DNA of 64,000 nucleotides from Doryteuthis pealeii. Lineage: Eukaryota; Mollusca; Cephalopoda; Myopsida; Loliginidae. Both the position numbers and the translations under genes were made by a program. Positions within the stretch are counted from its first letter, which is position 1, and each line of letters starts with the position of its first letter. The notes under the pieces are model-generated. The model saw nothing but the letters and a program-made list of their open reading frames with translations. It was not told the origin of the DNA and ran no database searches. The stretch lies in assembly GCA_023376005.1 (NCBI GenBank), contig CM042157.1:91557445-91621444 (forward strand). The letters are read 5' to 3'. Positions 55,401 to 64,000 of the stretch are shown piece after piece.

Positions 55401-55632
55401 AATGAACGAATTTACGTTTTGGTTTAAAAAAAACTATTTCGTTTACCTGACGAATGTGTTAGCAGGAAACCATTGGTTGTAAATATTGTTCCCATGTAAA
55501 TAAATAAAAGCTAAACCTTTTATTTGTTCAGTCATTCATCTATCAACGCTCTATCACAGATATTGAGCACTCTTCTAATAACACTGTACGTTGGATTACT
55601 ACTGCTTTTTCTAGTATAATAGTGCCAACCAT

Positions 55633-55636
<4 letters not shown>

Positions 55637-55681
<45 letters not shown>

Positions 55682-56090
55682 GAAGATAGGAGGGTTGGAG
55701 TAAAATCCGACAGCATGAAGTGAGATAAAAGGAAAAGTGAACAAAAATAATGACTCAAACAAGTTCAAGTAGGAGAGAAATATTTCGTCCTTCTGACGCA
55801 AAGAACATCCTCAGTCTGACTTTATTCAAAGCAAAATATGTACATTTGTGTTTATAGAAGAGAAAGTGAGTTAGTGGTGGAATTGAAGGGTAGGGGGGTT
55901 AGGGAGGATTTGATTGAAATGAGAATAACATCATATAAAGTGTCTACTCTCTCCCAATTATATACCCATCCTCTGAACTCCCCCTCCACTTTATATGATG
56001 TTATTCTCATTTCAATCAAATCCTCCCTACTTGGACTTGTTTGAGTCATTATTTTTGTTCACTTTTCCTTTTACCTCACCTCATATATGA
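55637..56090. mobile_element. Palindromic P element
   Basis: (TA)n, AAAATCCGACAGCATGAAGT, then nested inverted arms (55725-55770 with 56030-56080; 55895-55945 with 55988-56035: GATTTGATTGAAATGAGAAT). Reverse-strand CTGAGGATG...GGACGAAAT is a decayed hammerhead. Confidence 0.68.
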
Positions 56091-56640
56091 ATCGTCTAAC
56101 ACACATTAGTGTCCTTTTGTCACGTGCTTATGAAAATGAGTTATATATTCTTACTGTATTTATTTATTTGAAATAAGGAATCTTACATTTGACTTGAGAT
56201 TCATTTTTTTTGTATACCATATCCGTTTCACACAAGATGAATTTTAGAAATCATTATAATTCACCAAATGTCCATCTTTTTGTACAGTCAAGACTTCACC
56301 AATTTCAGGGAGTTAAGGTTCATGCCTGGAAAGATTTTAAGCTATACTAGGAGATCTATCTCTGTGTATTTGGTAAATGAATAAGATTAAAACACTATTC
56401 AACACTTTGTTCCTGATCTTCATTCTTTGCCATACTTCTAAAACAACCAAAAAGTGTTTCCTAAGTATATGATGTATATAGAATAAATTAAGGAAAAAAA
56501 AAACTTTAAATTTGCTTCATTGTAATAATTTATTTCAACTGTGTAATCACAGCATCTTCAGACATGAGTAAAAACATGATTATTACTTAAGGAATTGTCC
56601 AGAATACAAAGATTTAAATTTCTAAATCTTCGGTTGGAGT
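56091..56640. other. Unassigned DNA
   Basis: TGTCCTTTTGTCACGTGCTTATG recurs at 56880, so part of it is a diverged repeat. No gene seen. Confidence 0.4.
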
Positions 56641-56678
56641 TTTAGTTTCGGAGGGTAGTAGAGGCGGGGCTAGTACTG

Positions 56679-56805
56679 CCTCTGGCCGCACGGGTAAGAG
56701 GATTGGCGAACGAAAGTTCATTCGGGTCTCAAACCCGGCCAGAGGTAGCTGTTAATGTATAACTGTACTGATGAGGTGATACCTCGAAACACGTGTCTGT
56801 GCATT
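56679..56805 (+). mobile_element. tRNA head plus hammerhead retroposon, copy 2
   Basis: Head closes CCTCTGG with CCAGAGG (7 bp acceptor) and has T arm TCGGG-TCTCAAA-CCCGG and a small hairpin GAAC-GAAA-GTTC in the anticodon-arm position. AGGTAGCTGTTAATGTATAA leads to a hammerhead core and (TA)n. Same layout as 55.2 kb. Confidence 0.78.
56763..56802 (+). ncRNA. Hammerhead ribozyme motif
   Basis: CTGTA-CTGATGA-GGTGATACCTC-GAAA-CACGTG-T-C-TGTGC. All core residues and the GTC site are present; helix I is weak (G-U rich) and helix II can pair in two registers. Confidence 0.62.
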
Positions 56806-56812
56806 ACTTATT

Positions 56813-56814
<2 letters not shown>

Positions 56815-56858
<44 letters not shown>
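56815..56858. repeat. (TA)n microsatellite
   Basis: About 20 TA units. Confidence 0.96.
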
Positions 56859-56859
<1 letters not shown>

Positions 56860-57129
56860 TATTGTCTAGAAAATATCATTGTCCTTTTGTCACATTGTGC
56901 TTATGAAAATGAAGTTTATTTTCTTACTGTATTTATTTTTTGTGTATATATTAAATATATTCTATGAATTGTCAAATGGAATTATTTTTATCATCTTTTT
57001 AATTGTATTTTTTGTTTCTTTTATTTTTAGGTAAGTCCACTTTACAGTTATTTTTTGATGCTGATTAAAAAATGTAAGTTGGATTTTGATACATTTGTCT
57101 TAGAAACAAATTCTACAAAAATCAGGCTC

Positions 57130-57366
57130 TGAATTTTTATTTTATTTACCCCCATCCTCCCGGCAATAGAGAGGGGGTGAGTGGGTAGAAATGATAATGT
57201 TAATCAGTTTCAGGTAATGAAAAAAAGAAAAAGAAAAATTAGTGAGAGACTAAAAACAAGATTATTATACTTTTTGCATATTGAAAAATTGTAATAGCTC
57301 TTAAGTAAAAATATCAAATGTAATAATTAAATTATCATACTGTGGTATATCCACAGGTCCTGCTAG
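57130..57366 (+). mobile_element. HelB 3' part
   Basis: Ends CTGTGGTATATCCACAGGTC-CTGCTAG then T; 5' boundary unclear. Confidence 0.72.
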
Positions 57367-57544
57367 TAGAAGGATAATCTCAGCAAATCAAAGTTTTCTT
57401 TTCTTTTCTATTTCACCTTTGTATTAGGGAAGTAAAATTCAATTTTACCGTCAACTTTTTAAGTTTACAATCATTTCGACCAATTTAATGATAGATCTAA
57501 CATAAAATTTATTTCTACCAATTAATACACATGAAGTTAAACAA

Positions 57545-57575
<31 letters not shown>
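57545..57575. repeat. (TA)n microsatellite
   Basis: TA repeats before a P element. Confidence 0.94.
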
Positions 57576-57579
<4 letters not shown>

Positions 57580-57736
57580 TATAGTGTGGAATTGTCACTG
57601 TTTCAGCTTTTACTGGAATGGTGTGTCAAACGCAGTATTAATGGGAGAGTGCTCAATATAGAATAGAGCTGTTATATATAATAAAATAAATATATAAAGG
57701 TTTTACATATCTATTTATTTGGTGACAAAGGAACAG

Positions 57737-57778
57737 TCACAACCATTTTGGTTTCATGTGTCAACAATCATCAGGTGA
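57737..57778 (-). ncRNA. Hammerhead, left arm
   Basis: Reverse strand TCAC-CTGATGA-T-TGT-TGAC-ACA-T-GAAA-CCA-AAA-TGG-T-T-GTGA. All three helices pair, H17 is T. Confidence 0.75.
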
Positions 57779-57814
57779 ACTTGTTTCAAATGCCTTCAAA
57801 TGTTTGAAACAAGT

Positions 57815-57856
57815 TCACCTGATGATTGTTGACGCATGAAACCAAAATGGTTGTGA
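57815..57856 (+). ncRNA. Hammerhead, right arm
   Basis: As the left arm but GACGCAT replaces GACACAT, weakening helix II to 2 bp. Helix I (TCAC with GTGA) and III (CCA with TGG) intact. Confidence 0.7.
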
Positions 57857-57900
57857 CTGTTTCTTTGTCACCAAATAAATAGATATGTAAAACCTTTATA

Positions 57901-57939
<39 letters not shown>

Positions 57940-57984
57940 GTAGAAAGAGGTATAGAAATAGAAAACCAATATTAAATATGCTAA

Positions 57985-58105
57985 TAGATATGTTTCAACC
58001 TATGGGGGTTTATAAAGTATAATTCAATTGAAATCATTTTAGAATTAAAATGAAGACAATTGTAAAATACACTTTATAAACACTGGTCTTCATCAGAGCA
58101 CATAT
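57985..58105 (-). mobile_element. P-like element with long helix II
   Basis: Reverse strand TGTGCT-CTGATGAAGACC ... TTTATAAAGTGTA/TATACTTTATAAA ... GGTTGAAAC ... AGCATA. Helix I (TGTGCT with AGCATA) pairs; helix III is decayed. Confidence 0.5.
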
Positions 58106-58141
58106 TCCATTTTTTTTATATTCTTTTCATAATTATAGTAA

Positions 58142-58729
58142 CTAGCAGGAACTGTGGATATACCACAGTGTATGATAATTTAATTATTACAACGTCTGAT
58201 ATGTTTACTTAAGAGCTATTGCTAAATAGTTCAATATGTAAAAAGTATAATAATCTTGACTAGCAGGACTTGTGGATATACCACAGTATGGTAATTTAAT
58301 TACTACAATGTCAGATATGTTTACTTAAGAGCTATTACCAAATAGTTCAATATGTAAAAAGTATAATCTTGATTTAACTCTTTCTTTTACACTTTTCTTT
58401 CCTTCTTTTCATTTTTTCATAATGTTCAATTGAAATAGATTAGCATTATCCCCTATCTTTCCCCTACTTTCTTTCTTTCCTTATTATTTTTTTTCTGATT
58501 AGCATGTCCTTTTTTCCCCCTTTCTTTCTTTATGATAAAACAGAATGGTCCATTTAGCCGAGGTGACAACACTGATAAAAAATAATAAATTTGGCAGATA
58601 AGCAACAATAGATAATCAGGATTTACATATTTGCCTTTCATCTTGTTTGATTTGGACCGTCTCATTTTAACCAGAGGTGTTGCAAGATAACTGTTGGAAG
58701 ATTAAGGAACAAGAGTATTAATATATAGA
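58142..58729 (-). mobile_element. Tandem HelB Helitrons
   Basis: A complete HelB (58260-58729: TC end at 58729, CTAG at 58260) abuts a second HelB 3' end (58142-58259). Both carry CTGTGGATATACCACAG hairpins. The complete copy is flanked by A|T. Confidence 0.87.
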
Positions 58730-58920
58730 TAGTAACAGTGGGAAAGTGTTATTCTTTCATAACCGAGATGAAGTAGAGAATTTCATCTTTATTTTTAGTC
58801 AGGAAGATGGGGTTCATCTATTTGGGTCTTTCTATTGTAGTAGTAGTAGTTTTGCATTTACTCCAAAAAGGTTGGCTGTTTGCCCAACAGAGTTTCCCCC
58901 ACTTGTTGATTTTCACTTTC

Positions 58921-59375
58921 TCTCTCTCTCTGTCTGTCTCTCTCTCTCTCTTGTTGATAGTCTATAGTGATGCTTATGATGCTTATGATGCTTATACTTC
59001 TCTTTCTCTGCTTTGATTGTTAAGGCCAAGGTTTACAAACAGAAATAAATCCCTCTTCATTCATTATTGTACACATCCATCTCTCTCACTCTCACTATCT
59101 GTCTGTCTCACTCTGTCTCTCTCTTTCTGTCTGTCTCACTCTCTCTCTTTCTGTCTGTCTCACTCTCTCTCTCTCTTTCTGTCTGTCTCACTCTCTCTCT
59201 CTATCTTTCTGTCTGTCTGTCTCACTCTCTCTCTCTATCTTTCTGTCTGTCTGTCTCACTCTCTCTCTCTATCTTTCTGTCTGTCTGTCTCACTCACTCA
59301 CTCTTTCTGTCTGTGTGCCTGTCTCACTCACTCACTCTTTCTGTCTGTGTGCCTGTCTCACTCACTCTCTACTCT
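58921..59375. repeat. (CTCT)n/(CTGT)n repeat
   Basis: Units of CTCACTCTCTCTCTATCTTT-CTGTCTGT. The long frames here read only Leu/Ser/Cys and are not genes. Confidence 0.95.
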
Positions 59376-59454
59376 TCTCAGAAACTATAAATTAAAAGAG
59401 ATTCATTTTTAGGTTTTTCTCCCTCAGTTTCAGACACGCATAAATCTTAATTCT

Positions 59455-59780
59455 TTATTCACACACACACACACAAGTGAGAAAAATAGAAGTGAATCTG
59501 ACAATTATATGGAAAGATAAAAAGAAAGAAAATGTATTATATTTAAAATAACAGTAAATAGAATAAAATGTATACAAGGACAAACTCTTGGTCGAAACAC
59601 GTGTCGGCAAACCAATAAATAATTGTTATCCATACAACATTCTCTTTCCATTTATCTTTCAACACACACACACACACACATACACACACATACATATATA
59701 TATATATATATGTGAAGAGACGGAAGTGAATCCGACGGTATGTAATATAGTAAGAAATTTGAAAAAACACAGGTTTATTT
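59455..59780. mobile_element. P element arm with microsatellites
   Basis: AAGTGAATCTGACAATTATA, TGTATACAAGGACAAACTCT-TGGTCGAAACACGTGTCGGC, (CA)n and (TA)n, then GAAGTGAATCCGACGGTATG. GGTCGAAACACGTGTC is the 3' half of a hammerhead; the 5' half is absent. Confidence 0.62.
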
Positions 59781-60101
59781 AAACCTATGTTTTTTCAAAT
59801 TCCTTATATATATATAGAAAAAAATCAGAAACTAAATGGTTTCTAAAATTACAAACACACGTGAAGGGATTGAACGCAGACATCGGAATTCTCCGTTATT
59901 ATAAATATTTCACAGATGCTGCCACTGTCGATAACAACAGAGACAAGGAAGCCGTTAAACAGTAATAACATTCATTTCTAACGAACCTGAAAATTTATGA
60001 CAAAAAATAAGTGAATCCAATACTCCATAATATTGAGTTCATTCATTTATATATTTTTAATGCTTCGTAATAACGCCCAACTTTAAAAAAACATTTAAAA
60101 A

Positions 60102-60300
60102 ATATATATATATATATATATATATGAGGAAAAATGAGAAAAGAAAAGTAAATGGATAAAATGAATTTAATCGAATCACTTACACATGTTTCGGTCAGTT
60201 TATGTGTGTGAAAATATTTCGCACACATACAAGAATCAACCTTCATCAGAGTGAACATTTATTTTTATGAAAAAATTCGTTGGGAAAAAAACAACGGAGA
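60102..60300. mobile_element. P element with hammerhead
   Basis: (TA)n, then AAATGGATAAAATGAATTTA-ATCGAATCACTTACACATGT, matching the 5.95 kb P arm. Confidence 0.7.
60176..60254 (-). ncRNA. Hammerhead with extended helix II
   Basis: Reverse strand TCACT-CTGATGA-AGGTT ... GACC-GAAA-CATGTG-T-A-AGTGA. Helix I is 5 perfect pairs, H17 is A. Helix II contains an internal hairpin TGTGTGCG...CACACACA. Confidence 0.72.
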
Positions 60301-60321
60301 TTTTTGGAAATATTATATTAT

Positions 60322-60322
<1 letters not shown>

Positions 60323-60403
<81 letters not shown>
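60323..60403. repeat. (TA)n microsatellite
   Basis: About 40 TA units with one phase break, followed at 60415 by an S5 tail (GGCATAAAATAACCCAACAA). Confidence 0.96.
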
Positions 60404-60404
<1 letters not shown>

Positions 60405-60499
60405 CTCATATCTGAAACAAAATGTCTTTGGCATAAAATAACCCAACAAGAACTGACATGCCATAAAATCTAACCAATCTTCCAACCAACCAATCTGGT

Positions 60500-60883
60500 A
60501 ACTTCTGTTACTAAGACTTGTGTTATTTACTAAGCAAGCTTTGCTTTTTTAGAGGATTAAGTGTTTATTGAATGAATAGAAAGATATAAAATTTGAAACA
60601 AAAGAAATAACTTGGATAATAGTAGTAGTAGTAGTAGTAGTAATGAGTGAGTAGGCAGTGTTGGAAGATATAAAGATTCACTGAACTGAATAGATACACG
60701 AATTTGTTAAGCCAAGTTGAAAAAGACACAGCCACACACCCCCACAAAAAAAAACACACACAAAAAAAAACAAAAATCAAATCCTGGCAGGAATTAATAG
60801 AAATTGAAGAATGTGGATCAATTAAGTCAATAAAACTGGAAAAAAATCAACCATAAAAAAAAAAAGAAGATTATTATATGAAA
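60500..60883. other. Unassigned AT-rich DNA
   Basis: AGT repeat at 60620 and A-rich runs; no gene seen. Confidence 0.4.
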
Positions 60884-61692
60884 CTAGAAAATATATGCAC
60901 CCTCCGCCGGGTGCAAGCATTTAAGTTTAATGTAATAAAATTTCATATTAAATTAGAAAGGCTAATGAAACTAAATCAGAATGCAGATAAAAAGATTTGA
61001 AACAGAGGGGGTATAAAAAAAAAATAGAACAACTGAAACTCTTCCATCACTCCTGTCTTTCATTTCTAAATTTTCCTAATTTAACTATTTAGTTAAAATA
61101 GTAAGTAAAGAATAAAATTAGTTATTTCTTCTTGTTAATGGATTTCTTTTAAGATTTATCCCCAGGATTTTTGCTCATATTTGTTAAAATAAAACCAAAC
61201 AATTAGAAATCAATAATACTAAGCACATAGTTATTAAAATCAAATTTTTAATATCAATATGCAAATTAACCTTCCTGTTCACACTGTAATCCGCTATTTT
61301 GTTGTATATATAAATACAATTGCATGTTATTAGTATGTAGATATGTTCCACATATCTAATTCCGGTTTCGACCAGGAGTCCAGTGAGCTTTGGATGCTGG
61401 ACCTTACAAGTTAATAGCGTTGATCCCAGGGAGCTATCCCCCCAGGCAACGCCTGCCCCCTTGATTTGAAGGGGCAAGGCTGGGTTTATAGCCCAGTGCC
61501 TGAGGCGCCTCCTTTGAGTGGGAATGCCGATGGATCAACGCAATTTTTCCACCTGCCACCCATAAGTCTTGGCTTGTGGGTGGTCCCACTTTAATAGGGC
61601 ATTGTGCCTAACCCGTACAAGTGGGGTATGAGGTAAATACATAGTATATAGATATGGTCAACAGTATTAATAATGTGATACAATTTTATTAT
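60884..61692 (-). mobile_element. Helitron HelA copy 5, interrupted twice
   Basis: CTAG at 60884, hairpin GCACCCTCC-GCC-GGGTGC (3 extra bases). Interrupted by S3 (61346-61641), resumes to about 61692, then cut by an S4 tRNA-like unit, so the TC end is lost. Confidence 0.82.
61346..61641 (+). mobile_element. SINE S3 inserted in HelA
   Basis: TAGTATGTAGATATG (61331-61345) and TAGTATATAGATATG (61642-61656) form a 15-base duplication with one mismatch. Full S3 block order, ending GGGGTATGAGGTAAATAC. Confidence 0.88.
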
Positions 61693-62085
61693 TGTGGTGT
61701 AATGGTTAGCAAACTGGTCTTGCAGATCCATTGCTACTGAATAGCGTAGTTTGATCCTCGCTGGATGCCCCATACGTGTGAATTTGTCATATCTTGCCTG
61801 TGGCAAACAGGTTGGGTAAAAAGGGCATCCCATTGCGGTATAATGGTTAACAAGCTATCTTGCAGAACCATTACTATTGAATAGTGAGTTCAATCCTTGC
61901 TGGATGCTTTATACTTGCGACCTTGAATTACATCCAACTCATGGCATCTTATCGTGGTGTAATGGTTAACAAGCTAGTCTTGCAGATCTATTACTATTGA
62001 ATAGTGAGTTCAATCCTTGCCAGATGCCCTATACTTGTGACCTTGTGTCACATCCTACTCATGGTGAATCGGTTGGATAAATACC
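61693..62085 (+). repeat. Three tandem tRNA-like units (S4)
   Basis: Units begin near 61695, 61832 and 61955: GTGGTGTAATGGTTAACAAG, TTGCAGATCTATTACTATTG, GAGTTCAATCCTTGCTGGAT, GACCTTGTGTCACATCC. Plus strand; the same class as the 15.4 kb array. Confidence 0.82.
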
Positions 62086-62461
62086 TACATGATATTTGTC
62101 AAATGTCATTTTTTTTTTTTCCCCCTCAAATATTAGAAACCGATTTCATAATTTGATCATCATGAAATAAATTCCACATTCAAAGGTGTCCATTTTTTTT
62201 TTCTTCTTCTTCTTCATTAAATATAGATTTGACATTTTCATAGTTTTGTCTGTATCTTTCTGTGATATTTGTGCAAATTGCTTGAAAAATCTTTAAATAT
62301 CATTTAGTTCAACATACTTTTTGTGGAATGATCCCATCCACAGAAAGCGACAATTCTTCTGTAGTTGTATCACTGCTACTGTACAACTGCACTGTTTGAA
62401 CCCTAACAGAGCGTCTAGAGCAACCGTGGCACACTAGTGTACCGTGAAGCTTCCGTGGGTG

Positions 62462-62769
62462 TGTTACATAGTCTATGCGTTTGCATAGATTATTGTCAAC
62501 CCCTGTATTTCTGAGGGGATGGCCCTTTTCATATCATGGGCGGGACTTTCCATGGAATATTACAGAAAGCCCGCGAAATACGTGAAGTCACGTGGGACCT
62601 GGTTGGGTCTTCAGTTTCGGCTTGGACGTCAGGCAGATAAGATATGTTTGCTTAGCTGGGACTCGCCTGCATATGCGCGCTATGTTTAGTTACATGAAAT
62701 GTTTAGTTAAGTAAATAAAAAGCTTACGAAAATAATATGGTTTTGTGGTTGATGAATGTCTTGGTAACA
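62462..62769 (+). mobile_element. Probable LTR
   Basis: TGTTACATAG...TTGGTAACA ends are inverted (TGTTAC/GTAACA). Contains GGGCGGGACTTTCC, a GTTTCGGCTTGG start-like region and AATAAAAAGC. No target duplication. GC-rich for the region. Confidence 0.5.
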
Positions 62770-62974
62770 AGACTGACCTAGAAGACCAGACACGAAGTCC
62801 CCAAGACTAGGTCCAGACGCTGGAAGAAGAACGTAAGATACCAAAGATTAACAGAAGAAGAAAAAAGAAGAGTATACAACAGGTGTGCCTTGAGTGTTGA
62901 GGATGGTTGATCATCCTCTTATATTTTTTGTTTTAATTTAATATTTTTTTTTTTAATTAAATATTTTGTGGAAA

Positions 62975-63135
62975 CCTGTACATATGTATGCCAGTGTGGG
63001 TCATCCAGCAAAGACCTATGTTGATCAGCTCTGTGCAGGTTCTGGATACTGCACAGTGGACCACTTGGGGGGCGATGAACGATAGGGGTGGTTTGCGAGG
63101 GATTGTCATGGATATCCTTGCTGCTAACGTGACTA
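62975..63135 (+). pseudogene. LINE C-terminal fragment
   Basis: YASVGHPAKTYVDQLCAG, then frameshifted and GLRGIVMDILAANVT. Same family as 45981. Confidence 0.72.
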
Positions 63136-63139
63136 TTAC

Positions 63140-63640
63140 TACCTAGATATGAATTGTACAACACTTTAGAGGCTTGCTGTTGAGTGTGGAGATGACTCCT
63201 TCTTCTTTAAAATACATGAACTCCGTTTTATCAGAGTTCACATACAGGCCAATGTTCCCTTTTATCTTCTCTATGTAGCAAGGATTCGGCTTTTGCAGGT
63301 GTGTTTGCAAGAAGTGCCAGATCATCTGCAAAGTTAGCATTCGTAATAGTCTCTGCGGGATATCACCTGCTTCTTGCCTTTTTTAGGGTAAGTCCTTTTT
63401 TTTTTTTTACGAGCTCTAATGATGTTCAAAGAATGTGGTCTAGGCATATTATAAATATATATGGTGCTAATGTATCTCCTTGTAGGACTCCAGCAACAAT
63501 GTCAAAGAAATCTGTCACCATCAGGCGAGCATACCATTGCTTTAGTGTTTTTGTAGAGCATCATTATGGCGGTAAATGTTTCTTTAGGGAGGCCACATGC
63601 TAGTAGTATTTGCTCCATTTTCACTCTGTGTATGGAGTCA
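63140..63640 (-). pseudogene. LINE reverse-transcriptase core fragment
   Basis: Reverse strand reads FADDLALLANTPAKAE, SLLHREDK, then in another frame GLYVNSDKTEFMYFKEE. ADDLALLA is the catalytic Asp-Asp block; upstream DTLAPYIFIICL-like text is interrupted by a poly-A. Several frameshifts, so inactive. Confidence 0.78.
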
Positions 63641-63669
63641 AATTTTTACCTTTCTCCCAGGAAAATATA

Positions 63670-63726
63670 TATATATTGGTAGTCATTTTCTAGTATTGTT
63701 AAGAGCTGTATTTATTTGAATAAATT

Positions 63727-63757
<31 letters not shown>

Positions 63758-63765
63758 CACACTTG
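63670..63765. repeat. (TA)n tracts
   Basis: Two TA tracts with an ACAC end; the following GATGAGGGCAATAGTCTGAA-TAATCCAAA matches 44925. Confidence 0.9.
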
Positions 63766-64000
63766 CATAAAAGTGAAAAAACCCAACAACTAGTCATGTA
63801 TAGATAATAATAAAGATGAGGGCAATAGTCTGAATAATCCAAATTAATTTTTATGCTCAATGACATCTTTTTTCTGAGTTATAAGTTGTCCCATCCATAC
63901 CAAAACAGATGCGACTCCTATCTAGATATAGATATATGTGTGTGTGTGTACGTAGATATATGTGTGTATGTAGATATGTGTATGCCAGTGTATATAAAAA

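Larger units (their letters stand above)
57692..57935. mobile_element. Near-perfect palindrome with a hammerhead in each arm
   Basis: Arms 57692-57785 and 57810-57903 are inverted copies (AAAGGTTTTACATATCTATT, AACCATTTTGGTTTCATG) around a 24-base centre; (TA)n closes the right side. Confidence 0.85.

Noticed and set aside
59017..59412. 131-codon forward frame rich in Leu, Ser and Cys
   Set aside because: It is a read-through of a (CTCT)n/(CTGT)n repeat; three frames are open for the same reason.

Overview
The window is non-bacterial, AT-rich and dense in retroelement relics. It looks like intergenic DNA of a metazoan. The many tRNA-headed SINEs, long (TA)n tracts, LINE reverse-transcriptase relics with a C-terminal zinc finger, Helitrons, and hammerhead-bearing palindromic elements would fit a lophotrochozoan such as a mollusc (a cephalopod would suit), but that placement is inference. 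I found no convincing host protein-coding gene. The open reading frames are short and lie in repeats, microsatellites or transposon relics.

Layout. 0-10 kb: (TA)n, two tRNA-headed SINEs (family S1), a Helitron (HelA), a polypyrimidine minisatellite, a TTAA MITE, an LTR next to a primer-binding-like site, a palindromic element, and a second HelA copy beside a MITE. 10-16 kb: SINEs S3 and S5, hAT-like MITEs with 8-base target duplications, (TA)n, and five tandem tRNA-like units. 16-21 kb: a SINE inserted in a SINE with a 13-base duplication, a mariner relic, and a 48-base minisatellite that appears to be an expanded piece of LINE coding sequence. 21-31 kb: a reverse-strand HelA, a palindromic hammerhead element, S5 copies with 12 to 14-base duplications, a probable LTR and a consensus hammerhead. 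31-40 kb: an 8-base-TSD MITE, a run of S2 SINEs, Helitron HelC, a LINE 3' end with a zinc finger, and a palindrome with a hammerhead. 40-48 kb: minisatellites, broken LINE fragments, a second LTR of the 4.7 kb family and a complete HelB Helitron. 48-55 kb: CAT-rich and 29-base minisatellites, a TTAA MITE, S1 and S5. 55-64 kb: tRNA-plus-hammerhead elements, palindromes, tandem HelB ends, CT repeats, nested SINE in Helitron, three tandem tRNA-like units, an LTR and LINE relics.

There is no operon-like logic here. What links the features is mobilisation. Several SINE families share one 3' tail, which suggests a common LINE partner. Three Helitron families share the A|T insertion rule and the hairpin-CTAG end. 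A further set of elements shares a hammerhead-ribozyme fold, in some copies directly behind a tRNA-like head. That last set is the most interesting content of the window.
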